Below are positions 46,585 through 55,218 of a DNA stretch of 64,000 nucleotides, piece by piece. The DNA is taken from positions 310,001-374,000 of the forward strand of contig NZ_JAMXSB010000002.1 of assembly GCF_024124665.1 (NCBI RefSeq), in the 5' to 3' direction. Within the stretch, counting starts at the first letter, position 1. The number at the start of each line of letters is the position of its first letter. Below the pieces are notes generated by a model. It was given only the letters and a program-made list of their open reading frames with translations, had not been told where the DNA came from and did no database searches. Origin of the DNA: Pleionea sp. CnH1-48 (lineage in GTDB: Bacteria; Pseudomonadota; Gammaproteobacteria; Enterobacterales; Kangiellaceae). Made by a program: the position numbers and the translations under genes.

Positions 46585-48564
46585 CTAATCCATGGTAACA
46601 AGAGAGGTCTGAGTCAGATCGTATGTCCACTCATAGTCTGGCTTATTCTTTAAATGACGGAACTTTAAGGAATGTTTAACTGGCACACCATCTTTTAAGA
46701 CCAGTTCGCCATAGTTAAGCTCATGATTCACAAAAAACAGCATCTTGTCTTTGCCTTTCTCCTGTGGCCATAGGTAATGACTACGTTGACGATTAAAGAC
46801 GCCTAACGAATCTCGCACCACTCTTTCGGTTGCCGAGAGAGCTTTTAAGAAACCTTTACCAAAAGCGCCAGGGTGATTAGCCAACGAGCTACTGGTTAGC
46901 TGCAAAAACCGGGTTTGCCCGCGAGAAGATTGACTGGCTCGAAGCTCACGACGGGTATAAGAATAATGAACATCGCCAGAAAAAATGACGCAATGATTAA
47001 GAAAAATCTGCTCCATAAAACCTTTGAAGCGCTCAAATCCTTCTTCGTTGGCAATCCATGCTTCAATATCAGCCAAGTTATGAGTCTTTAGCAATCCTTG
47101 AGTCAGTACCTCTAGCGAAGAAGCTGCCAGTTGTAACAACTCAATGGCCGTAAAACCATAAACTGGTGACGGAGATACCAATAACAACGTTTGGTGCGCC
47201 TCCTGATGGAGATAATCTTGTCGCCACTTTTTCATTTGAGTGGTTAGGCGCTTTAGCTGTGTAGGATTTAACAACTGAGGAGGCTTACGCTTTTCTAGCA
47301 CTCGATGAGTACGAGTATCGATCACTAAGGTCAAAGGGTTGGTTTCTATTTGATATCCCCAATACCGCTTTAGTAGTTTATTTTCTCTGGCTTGGTGACC
47401 GGACACTTTACGTGATGCCAAATAGTCAGCGAGCGAAGATTTAAAATCATCATCAAATGCATCAGGATCGTTACCCCAGCCCTGAAATACCCAGTAAGCA
47501 GCAAGCGCATTGGTGACAACACGACGACTGAAAGGATTATTTGCCAATTGGTGGGCATTTTTCTCGGTCAGATTCCAGTCATCGGTTACTTCATGGTCGT
47601 CAAATATCATATAGGTCGAAACATTGGCCATTAATCGACGAATATGCCAAGCATCCTGCAAAAACGCGGTGACTTGTTGTTGCTCTTTTTCATAAGTTTT
47701 CTTTTTAATAATAGGAGTCAGAACCGGGCGCGATTTCCCTTGTCGGCGACGGGTTCTTTTTAAATACGGCTCAACTTCCTCATAATCAGGTAACTGAGGA
47801 ACTACACCGCCCCACACCATCAGATACATGGCGCAATAGTCACCGAAAGTTAACAGATGATTGCGGCAATGAGCCGATGAAAAACCATGACGAGAAATCT
47901 TGCTCTGCCGATCGCCAATGCGCCAGGAGGCCGGATTAACCGGTTTGGGCTTCTTTGTTATAGACGGAAGTTCCTGTTGCCATCCCGCCAGTTGCTCTCC
48001 GAGGGTGCGTAGTGGCAACGCCATTGAATAAGGGACATCATCGGCATAGATCTGATCACCAGTAAAAAACAACATTGATGGTCGTTGCTCAATACGATTA
48101 CGTAACTTACCGACCTGGCCATCGGCGGCAATCATCTGATCGAATCCAGGTTCTTTGCTGTCGATCCCATGAGGTTTTCGGCAAGAGCCCTGCAGAATGT
48201 TTCTATGTTGATTGGTAACAAAAAAGCTGGGCAATTCATTTTGACCATAACTGATTTTTTGTGGGCCGCTCAATAATCCCTGCTGCTGCAAATTCTCACC
48301 ATCAATGACAATATCGTAATCGATGCGTTTGTCTTCTTTAAACTTTGAACCTTGTGTCGGCTTTAGACATAACAGGTAGGCAAATCCCTTTTCACCAATC
48401 GTCATGGGTTTATGGCTTGCAGAGGTTGACCGTGCAATCACCGCAGACTGTCCATGATAAAATCCCCGAGCTTCTATAGTTGTCGCTTTACTATCAAGAA
48501 TTAACCAAATGAAAACACGAGTAAGCTCACTCCGACGAATAGCAGGTCCAGCAATAATGCTCAT
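46585..48564 (-). CDS. PhoD-like metallophosphatase
   Basis: A 659-residue protein of the PhoD-like metallophosphatase superfamily. Metal-binding motifs: FFTGDQIYADDVP (Asp), MIFDDHEVTDDWN (Asp/His) and VIFSGDVHYSYTRRE (Asp/His). No Sec or Tat signal is visible, so it is probably cytoplasmic or membrane-peripheral, unlike classical Tat-secreted PhoD. The substrate might be a phospholipid or phosphodiester. It follows letB by 66 bases in the same orientation, so it may belong to the letAB operon, hinting at a lipid substrate (inference). Confidence 0.85.
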   Translation of the reverse strand: MSIIAGPAIRRSELTRVFIWLILDSKATTIEARGFYHGQSAVIARSTSASHKPMTIGEKGFAYLLCLKPTQGSKFKEDKRIDYDIVIDGENLQQQGLLSGPQKISYGQNELPSFFVTNQHRNILQGSCRKPHGIDSKEPGFDQMIAADGQVGKLRNRIEQRPSMLFFTGDQIYADDVPYSMALPLRTLGEQLAGWQQELPSITKKPKPVNPASWRIGDRQSKISRHGFSSAHCRNHLLTFGDYCAMYLMVWGGVVPQLPDYEEVEPYLKRTRRRQGKSRPVLTPIIKKKTYEKEQQQVTAFLQDAWHIRRLMANVSTYMIFDDHEVTDDWNLTEKNAHQLANNPFSRRVVTNALAAYWVFQGWGNDPDAFDDDFKSSLADYLASRKVSGHQARENKLLKRYWGYQIETNPLTLVIDTRTHRVLEKRKPPQLLNPTQLKRLTTQMKKWRQDYLHQEAHQTLLLVSPSPVYGFTAIELLQLAASSLEVLTQGLLKTHNLADIEAWIANEEGFERFKGFMEQIFLNHCVIFSGDVHYSYTRRELRASQSSRGQTRFLQLTSSSLANHPGAFGKGFLKALSATERVVRDSLGVFNRQRSHYLWPQEKGKDKMLFFVNHELNYGELVLKDGVPVKHSLKFRHLKNKPDYEWTYDLTQTSLVTMD

Positions 48565-48630
48565 AAAACACCTCTGTATTGTTATTTTTTATTTGCCAGC
48601 AGGTCTGGTCATCTTACAAGGAGTGCTCAA

Positions 48631-51300
48631 TCACTCCAGTTTCTCCCATTTTTCGTTAAACTTTTTGTAGAGTGGAAACTCCATTAATTCAGTCGCCGCT
48701 TTACCAGAAAACTCCTCTCTCGGCGTCATAAACGCAATGCCACCCGTGAGTATGGCTTCAAAAGAATCCGTATTCATTTCAAACCCATCAATGAGGCCAA
48801 ATTCAGCATGCACTCCACTAAAATTCCAAAACAGGCTATTACTCTTTACAACGTGTTGATACTGAGCCTGAATATTCACATCAATGGATACTTGATCACC
48901 TTGAGGCGAGAGTTCGTAATGCGTGACTTTGCCAACCGTAACCCCTCGATAATACACAGGATCATCCAAACCAACGGATCCCAACTGAGCCGTCACTAAA
49001 CGAATATTTAATCCTTCTTCGGGCTTAACGTTAGGTTTTTCTAACAAGCCAGCAAAATGACGCGTCTCAGCACCTTCACCACTGACGATTTCTATATGAC
49101 TGCCAAACAAAGCGTTGCTCAAATATTCTGTCTGACTAATTCCAAGTTTGGCATCAGCAATCCAGAATAAACTGCCTTCGCGCGCGAGAAAATGCCCATC
49201 TTGATAGAGCTTGGCCACCACTTTGATTCCACCTTGTTCATCACGCAAAGATAACTTTGTCACCTCCCCCACTTTAACGCCCTGGTACTTAAGTGATGAG
49301 CCAATGTTTAAATCCTGGTTTTTAGGAAAATCAATGGTAATGGATAAACTTTGTTCGACTGCCTGATCGTAAGTTTCATACAAAGGGAACACCTTTTTAG
49401 TCGATGCTCTTTTAGCTTTAGCCGAGGGAGAGTCAAAGCCAATACCACCATCAATAATACTTAACATAGATTCGGTGGTTACACTCACTCCCGCCAGACT
49501 GGCTTTTGCCTGAACGCCACTGGCATTCCAAAAGCGACTTTGCTGTGTCACTAGATGGGCATATTGCGGCGCTATCAAGAGTTCAATATCAACGCTTCGA
49601 TTATCTTTCGATAAAGCAACGTTTAACACCTCTCCTGCCTTTAACTTACGATAATAAACTGGCGCACCATGGGTAACCGAATGTAATGTTCGACTACGCA
49701 ATTTAACCACTCGCGATCCTTTCACTTGCCTTAACAAATGCCCATTTTCTGTTGCACTCTGGTAATCGTCGAACAATCGATAACTTCCATTAAGTGTTTC
49801 TTTAGGAGTTTTTTCGGCATTCACTAAACTAATGCCTCCCGCCAAAATGGTTTGCGCGGAACCGGCATTAACTTGTAAACCAGACTTCCAGTCCGCTTTG
49901 ATCTGAATTCCGGAAGAGCGATAAAAGCGACTGAACTCGTTAACTAGCTTGCTGTATCGTTGGTCAATCATCACTTTAATATCAACACTCTTAAAATCTT
50001 CTGATAAAGCCGTGTTAACAACCTTTCCAATACGAATATGTTTAAAAAACACCTGTGAGCCAGTTTGAACTGAACCTAATGAGGGAGCGTTTAATGTGAT
50101 TAATCGGCCTGTGCCCGACTGCGCCAAATAGTCATTAGAATCAATGAGCGGAAACTTTGACCGAGGTTTACCTTTGCCTGGTTTAATATCGATGTAGTTT
50201 CCAGATAAAAAAGCATCCAGATGATTGACACCCTGTAAGGAAAATGAAGGCTGCACCAAAACAAATTGGGTGGACTCTGTAATTAAGGGCTGCACGTCAG
50301 GATCATAAGTTGCGGTGGCTGTAATTTGTTGCAACGATTGGTCAAACTCAATCTTGCTGATTTCTCCAACTCGAGACTGACGCCAACGAATTTCAGTGCC
50401 GACACTCAGGCCAGCCGCACTGTCTAAAGTAAAAGTTAAGGTTTCGCTTTGCTCGGCTGCCTCAAAATCATCAAACAGTTGATAACGGTCACCGTCTTTG
50501 ACTGGCTCATCGTTTGAAGTCGTAGGCTCCGACAAGCTAATGCCTCCGGCAATAACAGACGCCAAAGATTCTGTTTTCACTTCAATGTTAGGCAAGTTGG
50601 CTCGAATAGTAATCCCACTGGAATTCCAGAAGCGCGATTCCTTACTAACCAAATGAGTGAAACGTTCGGGAATAAATACTTCAAAAATAATGTTTTTATT
50701 GTCTTCAGATAAAAAATAGTTTCGAACTTCACCAACTTCCAGCTGACGATAATAAACTTTAGAGCCAGTAGATATAGAACCCACTTTTTCTGCAACCAGC
50801 TCGAGATACAATCCATCTTCACTGTGATCAGGCGGCGGAGGTTGTTTTAATGCCACAAACTCTGTTTGAGGTATACCAGTACGATCAGGTCGAATAGCAA
50901 TGTAGTCTCCAGACAATAAAGTTTCCAAACCCGACACACCGCTTAAAGAAATTTCTGGCTTCACCTGCCAGAATAATGTTTTGTCCGTTAAACTGTCTTC
51001 AGCCTCTTTAATCATTTCGACATGTGCAATGACGTAATTAATGTCTTCGGTCAACTCTAGCTTTTTTACAATGCCCCCCTGCAATCCTTTGTACATAACT
51101 TTGGTTTTGCCCTCTTCGAGCCCAACCGCAGAATCAAAGGTGATTTGAATCATGATACCGTGGGTTGATAAATTTTTATGTACTAACCAGATACTGATCA
51201 GTATCGCTACAATAGGAAGCAGCCAGAGTAGATTAATCCCTTTTTTGGGTTGAATATTGGGTTCGTGAGTATGAATGTCGTTATCTGTATTCTGGCTCAT
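48631..51300 (-). CDS. letB: LetB-like intermembrane lipid transport protein with seven MCE domains
   Basis: An 889-residue protein, close to E. coli LetB (YebT, 877). One N-terminal helix (INLLWLLPIVAILISIWLVH, residues ~19-40) anchors it in the inner membrane. Then come seven MCE repeats, each opening with a phrase such as VGLEEGKTKVMYKGLQGG, GSISTGSKVYYRQLEVG or GSVGLDDPVYYRGVTVG. I count starts near residues 47, 160, 285, 395, 520, 645 and 760. PqiB has only three. The stacked rings make a lipid tunnel across the periplasm. It overlaps letA2 by four bases. A GGAGTG/CACTCC hairpin spans its stop (48620-48637). Confidence 0.92.
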   Translation of the reverse strand: MSQNTDNDIHTHEPNIQPKKGINLLWLLPIVAILISIWLVHKNLSTHGIMIQITFDSAVGLEEGKTKVMYKGLQGGIVKKLELTEDINYVIAHVEMIKEAEDSLTDKTLFWQVKPEISLSGVSGLETLLSGDYIAIRPDRTGIPQTEFVALKQPPPPDHSEDGLYLELVAEKVGSISTGSKVYYRQLEVGEVRNYFLSEDNKNIIFEVFIPERFTHLVSKESRFWNSSGITIRANLPNIEVKTESLASVIAGGISLSEPTTSNDEPVKDGDRYQLFDDFEAAEQSETLTFTLDSAAGLSVGTEIRWRQSRVGEISKIEFDQSLQQITATATYDPDVQPLITESTQFVLVQPSFSLQGVNHLDAFLSGNYIDIKPGKGKPRSKFPLIDSNDYLAQSGTGRLITLNAPSLGSVQTGSQVFFKHIRIGKVVNTALSEDFKSVDIKVMIDQRYSKLVNEFSRFYRSSGIQIKADWKSGLQVNAGSAQTILAGGISLVNAEKTPKETLNGSYRLFDDYQSATENGHLLRQVKGSRVVKLRSRTLHSVTHGAPVYYRKLKAGEVLNVALSKDNRSVDIELLIAPQYAHLVTQQSRFWNASGVQAKASLAGVSVTTESMLSIIDGGIGFDSPSAKAKRASTKKVFPLYETYDQAVEQSLSITIDFPKNQDLNIGSSLKYQGVKVGEVTKLSLRDEQGGIKVVAKLYQDGHFLAREGSLFWIADAKLGISQTEYLSNALFGSHIEIVSGEGAETRHFAGLLEKPNVKPEEGLNIRLVTAQLGSVGLDDPVYYRGVTVGKVTHYELSPQGDQVSIDVNIQAQYQHVVKSNSLFWNFSGVHAEFGLIDGFEMNTDSFEAILTGGIAFMTPREEFSGKAATELMEFPLYKKFNEKWEKLE

Positions 51301-51935
51301 CTTTTATTGCCTTTTGTAGATTCTTCTTTTATATCCCAAATCAACCGGGTGTCAAAACAGAGTGCCGATACCATGGTCAAAACCACCACAAAACAGAAAG
51401 CCGTTGCCCCTTCTGATACCTCAATGGATGCTAGCTTGTCTAGTTGAACCAATGCCACTAATACCGTGACCACAAAAATATCAATCATCGACCAACGCCC
51501 AATAAACTCGACAATACGATACAAGATGGTTTTTCTGCGAGCTGTTCGAGCCCACTCAAAATGCACTGACAATAGCAAAAAAACCAGTGCAACAATTTTT
51601 AATAAAGGCACCAGAACACTGGCCACAAAAATAACGATAGCTATGGGCAAATCACCATGCTCAATAAACAAAATGACACCTTCCATTATGGTCGCGGGTT
51701 CACCCTGTCCTAACATCTTAATGTTCATGATGGGCACTAGATTGGCCGGAATAAAAAAAGCGATAGCAGCGATCAGAAATGCCCAGGTTCGTGTCAAGCT
51801 ATCTGGTTTGCGAAAATGCACTAGTGTATTGCAACGGCTACAACGCCCATGCCCTCTGACCAATTGATGGCAATGATGACAAACGGCAATATTAAGAGCG
51901 CGCGCAGACTTTGGCGAGTAGCTTATATCACTCAT
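51297..51935 (-). CDS. LetA half-protein 2 (PqiA domain, C-terminal-type)
   Basis: A 212-residue PqiA-family protein. The N-terminal zinc ribbon (CHHCHQLV, then CSRCNTLVHF) is followed by four transmembrane helices (FLIAAIAFFIPANLVPIMNI, LPIAIVIFVASVLVPLL and two more). E. coli LetA is one ~427-residue chain with two such modules; here they are separate genes. A longer frame begins at 51983, but ATG 51935 has AGGAG nine bases upstream and overlaps the previous stop as ATGA. It probably pairs with the other half and LetB to export or import lipids. Confidence 0.88.
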   Translation of the reverse strand: MSDISYSPKSARALNIAVCHHCHQLVRGHGRCSRCNTLVHFRKPDSLTRTWAFLIAAIAFFIPANLVPIMNIKMLGQGEPATIMEGVILFIEHGDLPIAIVIFVASVLVPLLKIVALVFLLLSVHFEWARTARRKTILYRIVEFIGRWSMIDIFVVTVLVALVQLDKLASIEVSEGATAFCFVVVLTMVSALCFDTRLIWDIKEESTKGNKR

Positions 51936-52585
51936 TGAGGCAACTCCTTCGTCGTCGCTTTGTTTTGTTCTAGTAGTCGCCAAAATAAAGGCGCATCCAT
52001 CGAAAAAACAGCCATAATCTGTGCCATTAATAACGCAATAAAGCTAAACAAGCCGATACCTACCACAACTTCTGCCATATCAATCAGTTTTATGACAGAT
52101 ACCAACAATCCAATGAGATAGATCTCCAACATGCCCCAATGGCGCAATTCAAGATAGGCTTTAAAAACTCTAACAAGACCAGGAAGTTTATGTCCAAAAT
52201 ACAGGCTGTAAGTCACATAACTTAACAAGATTAATTGCAGCATAGGCGCTAAAACGCTTGTCACCAAGACAACCACTGCAACGCTATAGAATTCTTGTTG
52301 CCACAACGCCAGTATTCCACTCATAACAGAGCTGGATGGAGACTGACCAAATAAGTCCAGATGCAATAAAGGGAGAAAAATAGCGGGCATAAAGAACACT
52401 AAGGCTGTGAGTGTCCAGATAAAGGTTCGTTCGAGACTGTTAGGTTTGTGACTCAGCAGTTTATGGTGACATTGAGGGCAAAAAACTCGATGGTGCTCCG
52501 GCACCGAGGGTGGTTTTTGCAGCACCAGATCACAGTGATGGCATACCATCAACTGTTGCAATGTATTGTTATCATTATCGTTCAT
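51932..52585 (-). CDS. LetA half-protein 1 (PqiA domain, N-terminal-type)
   Basis: A 217-residue PqiA-family protein, first gene of the let operon. Zinc ribbon CHHCDLVL...CPQCHHKLL, then four helices: FIWTLTALVFFMPAIFLPLL, VAVVVLVTSVLAPMLQLILL, MLEIYLIGLLVSVIKLI and GIGLFSFIALLMAQIMAVF. The tail (MDAPLFWRLLEQ) matches the end of PqiA modules. It overlaps the second half gene by four bases, so both should be made in equal amounts. Whether this is a split or the unfused ancestral state cannot be told from one genome. Confidence 0.88.
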   Translation of the reverse strand: MNDNDNNTLQQLMVCHHCDLVLQKPPSVPEHHRVFCPQCHHKLLSHKPNSLERTFIWTLTALVFFMPAIFLPLLHLDLFGQSPSSSVMSGILALWQQEFYSVAVVVLVTSVLAPMLQLILLSYVTYSLYFGHKLPGLVRVFKAYLELRHWGMLEIYLIGLLVSVIKLIDMAEVVVGIGLFSFIALLMAQIMAVFSMDAPLFWRLLEQNKATTKELPQ

Positions 52586-53245
52586 AAATCATGGGCACCA
52601 TTCCTGTTGTGCTTTTGTAATCATATCAGGAATTTTCCCTTTGCCAACCTGTGTTTATCAATGCCTCTGATAAGACTGCTGGCTACGAAAACAGTTCCTT
52701 TGTTCTGCTTTCTATCAAAATTAGCTCGCTCTGTTAGTATATTTTTCAACCAAGTAGAGGCCAAATACAACCTTAAGTGCCATCCCTGGCCATTTGTCCA
52801 TGCTAAGAACTCTTGCTGCGGCGGCATCCCCTGCCGTAATAACGATTTCAATCCCTAGATAATCTCTTAACCATCCTATATTGGTTAACATTAATTCCTG
52901 ATTGTGCGCTTTATAGAATACCCATCCATCCCTTGGGGTAGTATTTCCTGCTGTGTGACCAAAATGCTCTCGCGTTGTTGCTTAGTGCCTTGCGATTAAT
53001 AGTTATTATAGGCCCCTGAGCGACAATTTTTGTCGCCACAAAATAAAGCTTCCAGATAAATTAAAAAAGGTAGAAGGATTATTAAGCTAGTGACCAGGAG
53101 GTTGGTCGAAGAAATCCAGAGATTGAATGAGAATAAGGGTTTGAATGGGAGTAAAGGATTATCAGGCTCCGCTCGTCTGAATTTATAATCAAAACGGAGC
53201 CTGGTTGCCGATGCTGTTTATAAGCGCAGCACGCTTGACTCCTTA
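52586..53245. other. Intergenic region without a confident gene
   Basis: About 660 bases between the let operon and the DyP peroxidase gene, both minus-strand. It should hold the let promoter. A 76-codon minus frame (52621-52851) is rejected for lack of recognisable features. A perfect 9-bp inverted repeat lies at 53163-53203. Nothing else is evident. Confidence 0.4.
53163..53203. repeat. Perfect 9-bp inverted repeat downstream of the DyP peroxidase gene
   Basis: CAGGCTCCG (53163-53171) and CGGAGCCTG (53195-53203) separated by 23 bases. It is not followed by a T run on either strand, so a role as terminator is weak. It may act as an mRNA 3'-end structure for the minus-strand peroxidase gene. 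Confidence 0.5.
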
Positions 53246-54145
53246 TTAATCTAGTAAGGCAGTCAAATCCAGTTTGCCAGCAACAACCGGGGGGCACCAG
53301 AAATAATAGCCACTCTGCGGTTGGGTAAAATTGAATATTCCATCAACGATATCGTCTTCTGCACCAGCCATGCGCGCCATCTGCACTTCAAAGGCACGCA
53401 GCTCATGAGTAAAGGCGACAAACATCAAGCCTTCTCCCTGAGCATCTCCCCAGGACATAGAACGTCTCAATAAAAAAGCTTCAGGTTCAAAACTTTCCTG
53501 GCCCGTTCGTCGCGTATGGGCCGAAGCGGGAGACTCTTTAAACTCAACATTATCTTCTAGTCGTCGACCTATCATGTCGTCTTTTTCTGGCTGCGAATAA
53601 CGATGAAAAGCGCGGAAATCGTGCAACCACTGCTGTACAACGACGAAGCTCGATCCTGCAACGCCAGTCTCATCAGAAGTGACGAAAGCGGTGTTAACAG
53701 CATCATCCCCTGTCGGGTTTTCGGTCCCATCTTCATAGCCTGTTAAATCTCTTCCGTCTTGATGTTTAAAGCCATCGACTATTTGGCAGCAATCAAAAGC
53801 GTCTTCTAAAGCCGCTTTAATCGCTAACGATTGCAAAACTAAATCCCCACTTTGCTCACCTCTAAGCCAGCACCAAATAGCTGCCTGATTGGTGGGAACT
53901 TCGACCTTGGCGTTATCCACGGCTTTAAAATCTGTGAGTCCTGGAATCCTTTTATCCATAGCACTGAGTAACGAATATCCAAGCCCTACCACACAATTTT
54001 TACCATTACATAACTCAGCTAATTTTTTTAATGATTCGAGCGGCTCTGAACCTTCTTTTTGTGTAAAAAATAAATAACGACCAACGGCTGGCACATCCTG
54101 CAAAATACCGTCTTGAATAATGTCTGGTCCCACTAATGACGACAT
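53246..54145 (-). CDS. DyP-type haem peroxidase (YfeX-like)
   Basis: A 299-residue DyP-type peroxidase, the same length as E. coli YfeX. The family motif GxxDG is in TGYEDGTENP (distal Asp). The proximal haem His is in SPASAHTRRTG, and further conserved residues are in RRSMSWG and GLMFVAFTHELRAFEVQ. It ends NFTQPQSGYYFWCPPV. It uses peroxide to oxidise dyes or porphyrin-like compounds; natural substrates of this group are debated. No Tat signal is seen, so it is cytoplasmic. It stands alone; encapsulin is not adjacent. Confidence 0.92.
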   Translation of the reverse strand: MSSLVGPDIIQDGILQDVPAVGRYLFFTQKEGSEPLESLKKLAELCNGKNCVVGLGYSLLSAMDKRIPGLTDFKAVDNAKVEVPTNQAAIWCWLRGEQSGDLVLQSLAIKAALEDAFDCCQIVDGFKHQDGRDLTGYEDGTENPTGDDAVNTAFVTSDETGVAGSSFVVVQQWLHDFRAFHRYSQPEKDDMIGRRLEDNVEFKESPASAHTRRTGQESFEPEAFLLRRSMSWGDAQGEGLMFVAFTHELRAFEVQMARMAGAEDDIVDGIFNFTQPQSGYYFWCPPVVAGKLDLTALLD

Positions 54146-54294
54146 TCGATAACCTCGAGTAAATAAATATCAAAAGAAATGATTATTATGAGTGCAAGTT
54201 CATAAAATCCGTGAACTGAGTATAAAAAAGATCCTTAAAGTAAGCCAGTCTGGCTATTGCTCGCCTGTTGAGCACTTGGTACTTCTCGAAGGCA

Positions 54295-54324
54295 TTAAAA
54301 AAGAGGCTAATGCCTCTTTTTTAA
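54295..54324 (-). terminator. Intrinsic terminator of the pilin-like gene
   Basis: Perfect 13-bp stem TTAAAAAAGAGGC/GCCTCTTTTTTAA (54295-54307 with 54312-54324), loop TAAT. Strong on the minus strand and potentially bidirectional. Confidence 0.88.
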
Positions 54325-54334
54325 TCGAATGATA

Positions 54335-54769
54335 TTAACAGCCTGTTGTTGTTAATGTAATGGTCGGCGGTAGGTTAAGTGCCGCACTTTCTACATAAGT
54401 GACCACACAATCAGCTGGGGTCGGTGCGCCTACCAGTTGAAAAGTCGCCGTGTTACCTGCTACGGCAAAGGTATAGTCACCAGTGGTAAAGTCCATGGCA
54501 TCATCAATGGTGCCCGCCGAGGCATAGCCGTTCGTGTTAGTAATGACATTTCCTTCAATGGTGACCGTAGCAGGATTCTGTTCGGCCAACACTAAGGCAT
54601 GAACCAATACCGATGTTGATTTGACGGTTCCGAAGAGCCCTTCAATAGATGAAATTCTTGCACGTGTGTCCAACTCGATAAACCGAGGGATGGCAATTGC
54701 TGACAAAATAGCGATAATAGTAATCACTACAATAAGTTCGATTAAGGTAAAACCTGATTGTTTTTTCAT
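54335..54769 (-). CDS. Type IV pilin-like protein (MshA/PilA type)
   Basis: A 144-residue prepilin. The leader MKKQSG is cut before FTLIELIVVITIIAILSA by prepilin peptidase, with Glu5 of the mature protein present. The hydrophobic helix is followed by a helical spine (FIELDTRARISSIEGLFGTV) and a beta-rich head with a C-terminal pair of cysteines (ADCVV ... TTTGC) that could form the D-region disulphide. It resembles MshA-type pilins. It is monocistronic. A perfect CRP-type palindrome lies about 105 bases upstream. No assembly genes are adjacent; they and the link to the PilGHIJ-like operon are elsewhere or inferred. Confidence 0.9.
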   Translation of the reverse strand: MKKQSGFTLIELIVVITIIAILSAIAIPRFIELDTRARISSIEGLFGTVKSTSVLVHALVLAEQNPATVTIEGNVITNTNGYASAGTIDDAMDFTTGDYTFAVAGNTATFQLVGAPTPADCVVTYVESAALNLPPTITLTTTGC

Positions 54770-54874
54770 TGAAACTCCAGCACTGGATAAAATGATGAAA
54801 AGACAGTCTAAAAATAGCCCTTATTTTCGTCAAGTTATTGTTAACACTAGAAAAGTATATTACTTAACCAGCAA

Positions 54875-54896
54875 AAATGTGACGCACATCACATTT
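54875..54896. promoter_or_regulatory. Perfect CRP-type operator upstream of the pilin-like gene
   Basis: AAATGTGA-CGCACA-TCACATTT: perfect 8+8 palindrome with the CRP consensus TGTGA-N6-TCACA. It is 106 bases from the pilin start (54769) and 323 bases from the divergent YdgA-like gene, so the pilin promoter is the likelier target. Consistent with class I activation if the start site is about 40-50 bases from the pilin ATG. Confidence 0.75.
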
Positions 54897-55218
54897 CATA
54901 TTAACTGCCTTAGTATCTCTTATATTTCAAAGAGTTAATGAATCTCTAACGGCATAAGAACAGCATAAACTCAACTGGTATGACCAGATAGAATTTATGG
55001 TTATATGTCGCTTATTCGCCGATTCTTAAAATATAGAGGCTTAAAAACAAAATCTCGTTGACTCGAAAAACAGCGTTCTGTTAACTTGCTGATAGCTTGG
55101 CCACATGGAATATGAGGCAACACGTTAATATGTCTGAAGTCATGGATGTTCAGCTATTGCCGTCGCTCAATCATCACGGCTATTTCACTCTGTTTTTTAC
55201 TTATCAGGATAATTATCA

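Noticed and set aside
52621-52851. 76-codon minus-strand frame upstream of the let operon
   Set aside because: No ribosome-binding site, no known motif and no partner. It could be real, but nothing in the sequence supports it beyond being open.
53082-53297. 71-codon minus frame at the end of the DyP gene
   Set aside because: Out-of-frame reading of the peroxidase C terminus and its downstream inverted repeat.
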